Shown piece by piece: positions 1 through 5,807 of a stretch of DNA of 6,601 nt. Position 1 is the stretch's first letter. The number at the start of each line of letters is the position of its first letter. Both the position numbers and the translations under genes were made by a program. The DNA comes from Candidatus Methylomirabilota bacterium (lineage in GTDB: Bacteria; Methylomirabilota; Methylomirabilia; Methylomirabilales; JACPAU01). Location: positions 1 through 6,601 of the forward strand of contig JACPAU010000183.1 in the NCBI GenBank assembly GCA_016180705.1, given 5' to 3'. Below the pieces are notes generated by a model. It saw nothing but the letters and a program-made list of their open reading frames with translations, ran no database searches and had not been told where the DNA came from.

Positions 1-300
1 AACGGGGGTGTAGCCCCGAAGCCGGAGGAGTTCAATAATGGTGGCGTATCGCTCTCGATCGACGAGCCGGGGGTCTACAACCCAATCGATGTCAATCGAG
101 CCCACGTGCTGGAACTCGCTCTCGCTCCTTCCGAACCGCTCCAGGATCAGATAGGGGGCCCAACCGCCGATCAGGACGAGGGCGTCTCTGTACGATCTCA
201 ACGTCGTTGCGAGTTCCGCGAGCGCGGATTGCGAAGCCTCGGTTACGTCCTCCCCATACGCTTCCGCGAGCCTTGGTCCGGCCAACCCGGCGTCCCTCAC
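1..300 (-). CDS. Nucleotidyltransferase-like protein, probable AbiEii-type toxin (partial; C-terminal part beyond window)
   Basis: An open frame of exactly 100 codons runs from a GTG at 300-298 to the window edge without a stop. The translation carries a nucleotidyltransferase-type start. A hydrophobic strand leads into GGW (residues 45-47, in LVLIGGWAPYL), and SIDID follows at residues 68-72, with Asp70 and Asp72 as the likely metal-binding pair. This spacing resembles the GG...T-x-D-[IL]-D pattern of AbiEii-like and other polymerase-beta-fold nucleotidyltransferases. In AbiE systems such a protein is the toxin and would modify a nucleic acid or protein target using NTP; the target here is unknown. 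The gene starts three bases after the stop of the AbiEi-like gene, the usual antitoxin-then-toxin order. GTG lacks a well-spaced ribosome site (AGG lies only 2 nt away), so translational coupling is likely. A TTG at 285-283, preceded by GAGGGA, is an alternative start. Family assignment is moderately sure; toxin function is inferred from context. Confidence 0.72.
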   Translation of the reverse strand, partial: MRDAGLAGPRLAEAYGEDVTEASQSALAELATTLRSYRDALVLIGGWAPYLILERFGRSESEFQHVGSIDIDWVVDPRLVDRERYATIIELLRLRGYTPV

Positions 301-303
301 ATC

Positions 304-1350
304 CTAGAAGCCCAACTTTTTCTTCCGGAGCACGTCTGCCTGCTCTTTGCCTCGAGCAGGATACCGGAGAAGGTCCAGGTAAAGCTGGACATTGCTGACG
401 ACTCGCTTCCCCTGGACCTCCTGCGTTCTATAGAGTACCCCTTCGTCGAAGGGGTGCAGGACATGGATGGTTCCCCCGGTTTCAACGGGCCGCAGATCCA
501 TTGCGGCGATAATGGGGCTTGCATCACCCAACAGATAAAAATGGACGTCGGTGTAACGAACAAACGGGGCAATCAGCGAGGCACCACTGTGGAGAGTAAA
601 GGCGTACTTCAGGCGACGCTTCGATGCTAAGGCGGCAAATTGCTCTTGGAACTCGGCTGGCGACCGTATGAAGCTAAAGAAGCTCTCCCGTGGGTTCAGC
701 TCGAAGGAGTAGTTCTCGCCCCAGAGTTCCAGGAGGCCAGAGGGGTTAATAAGGGCAATTGCTTTCCGTTGCTTCTGCACGTAGCCCTTGTCCGCCAGGG
801 TGTTGATCACCACATAGGCGGTGCGTAGGCTAACTTCGCATTCAGCTGCCAATTGGGGAAATGACCACTCGACCTTCGGATTCTCCAACAAGACCCGGAG
901 CACTCGCGTCGATTTCGGTGAGAAAAGCCGCCGGGCGCGGGTCCGTGCCTCGCGCGGGACCGTCTCTCCGCTTCGTTCAAGGAGGATTCCGTCAAACTCC
1001 AAATAAACGTTACCGGTTAGGTCTACATAGCCGACTGCCGCTTCTCGACAGATTTGCCTTCCCTCGGGAGAGATGTACGGGACGACGACTATGGGGTAGG
1101 CAGCAGGGATAGCCTTCCGTTTCTGGTTCAAAGTGCCGATTGCCTGGTAGAGATACCGAGGTTCCCCAACGGATTTGACCTCGCATAGCAAGGTGTGGAG
1201 TTTGCGGCCGGCGCGTACTTTTAGGATGAGGTCCACCCGAGAGCCCTGGCGGTTATGCCGACGGGCAGGGACTGGATTGATATGGAGTGTGGGAAGGAGT
1301 TTCCGCAGTTGTGCGAGGAATCTTTGGAGAACCCGCTTCTCGTTTTGCAC
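304..1350 (-). CDS. AbiEi-like winged-helix regulator/antitoxin with N-terminal PD-(D/E)XK-like domain
   Basis: From the GTG at 1350-1348 the protein has 348 residues. Residues about 1-125 look like a PD-(D/E)XK fold: Asp40 (in RVDL), Glu57-Val-Lys59 (in CEVKS) and Gln69 (in YLYQAIG) have the spacing of such an active site. GYVDLTGN follows at 107-114, a phrase I associate with AbiEi-type (type IV antitoxin) proteins. A winged helix-turn-helix spans about 144-193 (SPKSTRVLRVLL through the recognition-helix region to DKGYV). The C-terminal domain ends with VQLYLDLLRYPARG at 321-334, also typical of this family. Classical AbiEi antitoxins are, from memory, nearer 200 residues, so the N-terminal domain is an addition. 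The likely role is DNA-binding autorepressor and antitoxin to the adjoining nucleotidyltransferase. The GTG was chosen because GAGGA lies 7 nt upstream. The longer reading from TTG at 1407 would put the -35 box and palindrome inside the gene. GC content is lower than in the efflux genes. Whether the nuclease-like domain is active is unknown. Confidence 0.8.
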   Translation of the reverse strand: MQNEKRVLQRFLAQLRKLLPTLHINPVPARRHNRQGSRVDLILKVRAGRKLHTLLCEVKSVGEPRYLYQAIGTLNQKRKAIPAAYPIVVVPYISPEGRQICREAAVGYVDLTGNVYLEFDGILLERSGETVPREARTRARRLFSPKSTRVLRVLLENPKVEWSFPQLAAECEVSLRTAYVVINTLADKGYVQKQRKAIALINPSGLLELWGENYSFELNPRESFFSFIRSPAEFQEQFAALASKRRLKYAFTLHSGASLIAPFVRYTDVHFYLLGDASPIIAAMDLRPVETGGTIHVLHPFDEGVLYRTQEVQGKRVVSNVQLYLDLLRYPARGKEQADVLRKKKLGF

Positions 1351-1357
1351 TGAATTG

Positions 1358-1362
1358 TCCTC
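1358..1362 (-). promoter_or_regulatory. Shine-Dalgarno site fixing the GTG start of the AbiEi-like gene
   Basis: The minus strand reads GAGGA, then 7 nt (CAATTCA), then GTG. It decides the start in favour of GTG at 1350-1348. The longer TTG-initiated reading has no need of this site and overlaps the promoter. Confidence 0.75.
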
Positions 1363-1380
1363 TTTTACCGTACGGTAAAA
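1363..1380. promoter_or_regulatory. Perfect 18-bp palindromic operator
   Basis: TTTTACCGTACGGTAAAA equals its own reverse complement over all 18 bases; the dyad centre lies between 1371 and 1372. It overlaps the proposed -10 hexamer and the expected transcription start, and ends next to the Shine-Dalgarno site of the AbiEi-like gene. A bound dimer there would block RNA polymerase. AbiEi antitoxins are known to autoregulate by binding inverted repeats in their promoters, so this is the probable binding site of the downstream product. The palindrome is seen directly; the ligand is inferred. Confidence 0.75.
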
Positions 1381-1407
1381 ATAGCCAAATTGGTAAAAGT
1401 GAGTCAA
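1378..1407 (-). promoter_or_regulatory. Putative sigma-70-type promoter of the AbiEi-like/nucleotidyltransferase operon
   Basis: On the minus strand, TTGACT (1407-1402, 5 of 6 matches to the -35 consensus) is followed by an 18-bp spacer and TATTTT (1383-1378, 4 of 6 to the -10 consensus). Transcription would begin near 1371, leaving a leader of about 20 nt with the GAGGA site before the GTG. The region is distinctly AT-rich compared with the surroundings. The spacer is 1 bp over the optimum and the -10 box is weak. The TTG of the -35 box is also a possible start codon of a longer reading, which I judge to be accidental. Confidence 0.6.
1385..1398. promoter_or_regulatory. Secondary operator half-site in the promoter spacer
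   Basis: GGTAAAA at 1392-1398 repeats the right half of the 18-bp palindrome (GGTAAAA at 1374-1380) at an offset of 18 bp. It is joined to a short dyad CCAA-A-TTGG (1385-1393). The site lies between the -35 and -10 boxes, as expected for cooperative repressor binding at a strong and a weak site. It is imperfect, so chance is possible. Confidence 0.45.
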
Positions 1408-1489
1408 GGAGAATTTGTGGACTTCCCACGTCGCGGGGCTGGCGGCCTGGTGTCAGCGTGCAAGACCAATTCAGCGTCACCGCGGGCAG

Positions 1490-2656
1490 CTACCAGCGGC
1501 GGCGGGAGGCGACGAGGAAGCCGAGGGTCCCCGCTGCCGCGATGGCGGCCGCCGCCCCGAACATGGCGGGGAAGGACGTGTAGGACAGCAGCAGCCCCAG
1601 GAGGACCGAGCCGGAACTGATCCCGAGTTCGAGGGCCGCGTAGAGGGTGGCCATGGCCCGGCCTCGCTCGGTGGGGGCCGCGCGGTCGGTGGTGAGGGCC
1701 AGCAGGGCGGGGTGGGCCGCGCCGAGACCGATGCCGTAGAGGGCGCCGGCCAGCAGGAGCCATCCGGGGCCGCGGGCCGCGGCGAGGGTCCCCATGGCGG
1801 CGGCCACGAGCGCCATCCCCGGCAGGATGACCGCAGCCCGCCCCACGCGGTCCGAGAGGAGCCCCGCCTGGGGGCGGGTCAGGACCAGGAAGGCGGCGTA
1901 GACCGTGAAGAAGAGGCCGGGGTTGCCCATGCCGACCTGCCGGCCCAGCAGGGGGAGGAAGGAAACCACGGCCCCGTAGGTGATGCAGAGGCTGAGCATC
2001 GCGCCTGAGGGGAGGAGGGCGGCACGGCTGAAGAGGGGCCCGGGGACGGCCGGGGCGGCGCCGGCGGGGAAGGTCTCGGGGACCGCGGTCGCGAGGAGGA
2101 CCGCGGCAGCCGCCACGCTCCCGGCGGTGAGGAAGAGGCCGCCGAAGGCCCCGTCCCCGATCAGCCACATCCCCACGGCCGGCCCGCCCGCCATGGCTAA
2201 ATTGGCGGCCATGCCGAAGTAGCCCATGGCCTCGCCGCGCCTCTCCGGCGGGGCCAGGTCCGTGGTGACGGCGCTGGCGGCCGTCGTGAAGAGACCCATG
2301 CCGGCGCCGTGCAGGAGCCGGAGGGCCAGGAGGCTCCCGACGGTCCGGGTGAAGTGGTAGGCGAGGGAGGAGAAGAGGAAGACCGCCGTTCCCAGAAGCA
2401 GGACCCCCCTGCGTCCGTGCCGGTCGATCGCGCGCCCGACGTAGGGCCGCACGAGCAGCGCGCTGAAGGCGAAGGCCCCGATGATGAGCCCGATCTCCGA
2501 CTCCCCCATCCCGTGCTCCTGGGCGTAGAGGGGGAGAGTGGGGAGGAGCAGGTAAAAGGAGAGGAAGAAGAAAAAGGTGGCGACGCAGGTGAGGACGAAA
2601 GGCCCGGTCAGGAGCCGGGGGCGGGACTCCGTGGCGGCGTCTGCGGGACGGGCCAT
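1490..2656 (-). CDS. MFS-family exporter (12 transmembrane helices, multidrug-efflux type)
   Basis: The 388-residue product is a secondary transporter of the major facilitator superfamily, most likely a proton-driven exporter of small molecules across the inner membrane. Twelve hydrophobic segments can be placed at roughly 20-43, 53-71, 84-102, 107-127, 142-164, 171-192, 212-234, 246-264, 275-294, 298-320, 334-357 and 363-384. Motif A is present as GRAIDRHGR (74-82), and its counterpart in the second half is GLLSDRVGR (265-273). TDLAPPERRGEAMG (132-145) and TDRAAPTERGRAM (323-335) are matching loop motifs of the two halves. The length is normal for the family and both ends look intact. ATG is the start; a GAGG lies only 3 nt upstream, and the RND stop is 22 bp upstream, so it is probably the last gene of the efflux operon. 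The substrate cannot be read from the sequence; a sugar or metabolite exporter of the AraJ type is an alternative. Confidence 0.88.
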   Translation of the reverse strand: MARPADAATESRPRLLTGPFVLTCVATFFFFLSFYLLLPTLPLYAQEHGMGESEIGLIIGAFAFSALLVRPYVGRAIDRHGRRGVLLLGTAVFLFSSLAYHFTRTVGSLLALRLLHGAGMGLFTTAASAVTTDLAPPERRGEAMGYFGMAANLAMAGGPAVGMWLIGDGAFGGLFLTAGSVAAAAVLLATAVPETFPAGAAPAVPGPLFSRAALLPSGAMLSLCITYGAVVSFLPLLGRQVGMGNPGLFFTVYAAFLVLTRPQAGLLSDRVGRAAVILPGMALVAAAMGTLAAARGPGWLLLAGALYGIGLGAAHPALLALTTDRAAPTERGRAMATLYAALELGISSGSVLLGLLLSYTSFPAMFGAAAAIAAAGTLGFLVASRRRW

Positions 2657-2678
2657 CGGCCTCAGGATGCGGGGCAGT

Positions 2679-5600
2679 TCAGGGCTCCGGGGGCCCGGAG
2701 GGGGATCGGCCGTTCGCGTAGCGGGAGAGACCCCAGGAGACGCGTGCCCGCGCCGCCCGGAGCGCCGACCAGAGGCGCCACTCGGCCATCCAGGTGAAGG
2801 GGCGCGCCCCCCGGAAGTCGTCGAAAGTGCTGTAGATGACCGGGGTGATGAGGAGCGTGACCAGGAGGCACAGCGCCTGGCCGCCGACCACCACGATGGC
2901 CATCGCGGCGCGGGAGGCCGAGCCGTCCCCCCGCCCCACCGCCACCGGGAGCATGCCGGCGATGATGGCCAGCGTCGTCATCAAGATGGGGCGGAGCCGC
3001 GCCCGGTCCGCCTCCATCTGGGCCTCGAAGCGCGGCTTGCCCCGCGCCCGGACGCCCATCAGGAGGAACAGCCCCATCACGCTGTAGATGTTGAGCGTCG
3101 AGCCGGTGACGAGCAGACTCAGCAGGCCGAAGGGCAGCGCCAGGAACATGGAGACCATGATCGTGACCGGGTGGACGAACGACTCGAACTGGGCGGCCAG
3201 GACCATGTAGATGAAGGCCAGGCTGAGGACGAAGGCGATGAGGAAGTTCTGGAACGCCTCCGCCAGGAGCTTGCCCCGCCCGATGGGGAGGAAGGTGTAT
3301 TCGGGCGGGAGGTTCATCCCCCGGAGGATCGCGGTGGCCTCGTTCAAGGCTTCTCCCAGGGGCTTCTGGTACATGTTGGAGACCACCGTGATCTGCCGCT
3401 CCTGGGAGTACCGGTCGATCTGCGCCGGGCTCTGCCCGCTCTCCAGGGTCATCAGGTTGCTCAGCCGCACCAGGGTGCCGTTCGTCCCCGGCACGGTCAG
3501 TTCGCGGATGATCCCGCTCTCCCGCCGGTACGGCTCGAGGAGCCGGAGGCGCACGTCGTACTGCTCCCCCGCCTCGCGGTAGAAGGTCACCCGCTCCCCG
3601 CCCACGAGCGTCCGCAGGCTCGAGGCGATCGCCTCCACGCTCACCCCGAGGTCCGCCGCCTTCCGCCGGTCAATGTGGACCTGGACCTCGGGGTGGCGCA
3701 GGGCCTGGCCCGTGTCCGTGTCCACGAAGCCCGGGATGGCCCGGAGCCGCCGGATGAGGGTCTGCGCGATCTCCTCCAGCCGGTCCTGCTCCGGCCCCCG
3801 GATCACGTAGTTGAACGGCGTCTGCCGAAAGCCGCCTCCCGAGACCAGGCCCACCTGCTGGACGCTGACCCGCAGTTCCGGGTGCCGGGCCGTCAGGATC
3901 CCCCGCACCTGCTGCATGATCTCCTGCTGGGACCGGCTCCGCAGGCTCATGTGCTTCAGGGCCACGTAGATGGACCCGTCGGTGACGTTCGAGGTGAACT
4001 GCCCCCGGACCCCGACGGTCGTGAAGAGGCGCTCGACCTCCGGGACCTCCCGGCGGAGGTTCGCCTCCACGGCGCCCAGGATGGCGGTGCTTCTCTCCAG
4101 GGAGGACCCGGGCGGCGTCTCCACGATCACCTCGAACTCGCTCATGTCGTCGTCGGTGATGAACTCGACCTTGGCGCGCCGGGCCAGGGGGACGAGGGAG
4201 AGCATGATGGACACTGCCCCGATCATCGTGAGGGCCCGATGCCGGAGGCACCACCGCAGCAACCGCTCGTAGGCGGCTTCGAGCCGGGCATAGAGCCAGC
4301 CGGCCTTGGACCCGTGACCCGCCCCGGCGTGGGCCGGGCGGAGGAACCGGCTGCTCAGCATCGGGGTCAGGGTGAAGGCGACCAGGAGGGAAACCATGAT
4401 GGCGAAGGTCGCGGTGAGCCCGAAGGAGCGCCAGAACCGTCCCACGAGCCCCCCCATGAAGGCCACCGGGAGGAAGATGACCACGAGGGAGAGGGTGGTG
4501 GCCATCACGGCGAGCGCGATCTCCTTGGCCCCCACGACCGCCGCCTCCATGGGGGGCCGGCGCTCCTCCTCCATGTGCCGGAAGATGTTCTCCAGGACGA
4601 TGATGGCGTCGTCAATGACGATGCCGGTGGAGATGGAGAGCCCCAGCATGGTCAGGTTGTTCAGGGTGAACCCGGCCGCCCGCATGATGGTGAAGGTGGA
4701 GATGATGGAGGCCGGGATGGCCAGCGCGGCGATCAGGGCCGTCCGGAGGTTCCGGATGAAGAAGAGGACGATCAGGCTGGCCAGGACCCCGCCCAGGATG
4801 AGGTGCTCCTGGACCTCGGTGATGGCCCGCCGGATGAAGCGGGACTGGTCCCGGACCACCTGGATCTCGATGTCGGCGGGCAGGAGCCGCCCGATCTCGG
4901 CGAGGCGCGTTTTCGCCCGGTCCGTCACCTGGACCGTGTTGGTCCCCGACTGCTTGCGGATGAGGAGGGAGACGGCCGCTTTCCCGTCCAGGCGGGAGAG
5001 GGTCCGGGCCTCCTCCTCCCCGTCCACGGCCTGTCCGATGTCCCGGACCCGGACCGGCGCGCCCTTCACGTCGGCCACGACGAGGTCGCTGAAGTCAGTG
5101 GCGCGGACGACCCGGCCGGCGGTCCGGAGCCCCTCCTCCCGCTCCCCCCACGTGAGCCGCCCGCCCGGGATCTCGGTGTTCTGGCGCCGGAGCGCGTCCT
5201 TGACGGTCTGGATCGAGAGGCCGTGTGCGGTCAGCCGGTAGGGGTCCACCAGGACCTGGATCTCGCGCTTGCGGTCCCCGACCAGCGTGATCGCCCCGAT
5301 GTCCTTCACCGTCTCCAGCTGCCGCTTGATCCGCTTGTCGGCGATCTCGGTGATCTCCCGCGCGCTCCGCCGGCCCGAGACCACGACGGCCATGATGGGG
5401 GCGGCGTCCGGGTCGAACTTCTCGATGACCGGCGCGTCGGTGCCGGGGGGGAAGCTGCCGACCACCGTCGCCACTTTCTCCCGGACGTCGTTCGCCGCCT
5501 CATCAATGTCCCGCTCCAGGACGAAGGTGGCGAAGATCTGGGACTGGCCTTCGATGGTGGTCGAGCGTAGTTCGTCGATCCCGCTGATGGTGTTGACGAC

Positions 5601-5807
5601 CTCCTCGATCCGCTTCGTGATCTGGCTCTCCACCTCCTCCGGGCTCGCCCCCTCGAGGCGGGTCGTGATGGTGACGGTGGGGAGGTCCACCTTCGGGAAG
5701 AGGTCGAGACCCAGTTCGCGGAAGGAGGCGAGGCCGAGCACCACCAGGGAGACGACGAGCATGGTGGCGAAGACGGGGCGCCGGACGCAGATCTCGACGA
5801 GCCTCAC
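2679..5807 (-). CDS. RND (HAE1/AcrB-like) efflux permease with in-frame loss in transmembrane helix 10
   Basis: This 1042-residue inner-membrane protein would be the proton-driven pump of a tripartite drug or solute exporter. Helix 1 lies at about 11-29, the first periplasmic loop at 30-336, helices 2-6 between 337 and 487, helix 7 at 525-542, the second periplasmic loop to about 851, and helices 8-12 from 852 to 991. The helix-4 aspartates of the proton relay are present (Asp399-Asp400 in GIVIDDAII), as are the equivalents of AcrB Arg971 and Thr978 (Arg937, Thr944). The helix-10 Lys is absent. After GLFLLMGV (912-919) the protein jumps straight to RARGKPR (920-926), where relatives carry about 15 more residues with a V-x-KNAIL-type segment. 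The frame stays open, so this is an in-frame deletion or an assembly error. Such a protein should fail to use the proton gradient and may be mis-inserted. The GTG start overlaps the adaptor stop as GTGA and has GGGGAG 5 nt upstream. Confidence 0.92.
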   Translation of the reverse strand: MRLVEICVRRPVFATMLVVSLVVLGLASFRELGLDLFPKVDLPTVTITTRLEGASPEEVESQITKRIEEVVNTISGIDELRSTTIEGQSQIFATFVLERDIDEAANDVREKVATVVGSFPPGTDAPVIEKFDPDAAPIMAVVVSGRRSAREITEIADKRIKRQLETVKDIGAITLVGDRKREIQVLVDPYRLTAHGLSIQTVKDALRRQNTEIPGGRLTWGEREEGLRTAGRVVRATDFSDLVVADVKGAPVRVRDIGQAVDGEEEARTLSRLDGKAAVSLLIRKQSGTNTVQVTDRAKTRLAEIGRLLPADIEIQVVRDQSRFIRRAITEVQEHLILGGVLASLIVLFFIRNLRTALIAALAIPASIISTFTIMRAAGFTLNNLTMLGLSISTGIVIDDAIIVLENIFRHMEEERRPPMEAAVVGAKEIALAVMATTLSLVVIFLPVAFMGGLVGRFWRSFGLTATFAIMVSLLVAFTLTPMLSSRFLRPAHAGAGHGSKAGWLYARLEAAYERLLRWCLRHRALTMIGAVSIMLSLVPLARRAKVEFITDDDMSEFEVIVETPPGSSLERSTAILGAVEANLRREVPEVERLFTTVGVRGQFTSNVTDGSIYVALKHMSLRSRSQQEIMQQVRGILTARHPELRVSVQQVGLVSGGGFRQTPFNYVIRGPEQDRLEEIAQTLIRRLRAIPGFVDTDTGQALRHPEVQVHIDRRKAADLGVSVEAIASSLRTLVGGERVTFYREAGEQYDVRLRLLEPYRRESGIIRELTVPGTNGTLVRLSNLMTLESGQSPAQIDRYSQERQITVVSNMYQKPLGEALNEATAILRGMNLPPEYTFLPIGRGKLLAEAFQNFLIAFVLSLAFIYMVLAAQFESFVHPVTIMVSMFLALPFGLLSLLVTGSTLNIYSVMGLFLLMGVRARGKPRFEAQMEADRARLRPILMTTLAIIAGMLPVAVGRGDGSASRAAMAIVVVGGQALCLLVTLLITPVIYSTFDDFRGARPFTWMAEWRLWSALRAARARVSWGLSRYANGRSPSGPPEP

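Noticed and set aside
106..630. Plus-strand open frame of 174 codons opposite the regulator and nucleotidyltransferase genes
   Set aside because: No domain or plausible composition. It straddles two minus-strand genes with clear family features.
1351..1407. N-terminal extension of the AbiEi-like gene to a TTG at 1407
   Set aside because: The extension would encode the promoter hexamers and the 18-bp palindrome. GTG at 1350 has a well-placed GAGGA, and the TTG coincides with the -35 box.
1453..1477. Direct repeat TCAGCGT at 1453-1459 and 1471-1477, and possible weak hairpin after the MFS stop
   Set aside because: Seven bases repeated once is expected by chance. The stem options (GGTG/CACC ends) are short and have no T-run, so I do not call an operator or terminator.
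1404..2168. Minus-strand open frame of 254 codons overlapping the MFS gene in another frame
   Set aside because: Its product is almost wholly Arg, Pro, Gly and His, typical of an out-of-frame reading of GC-rich coding DNA. The MFS frame explains the same bases.
2577..5570. A very long plus-strand open frame (997 codons) opposite the RND gene
   Set aside because: Its translation is rich in Arg, Gly, Pro, Asp and His with no recognisable domain. It mirrors the codon bias of the GC-rich RND gene on the other strand, which is unmistakable.
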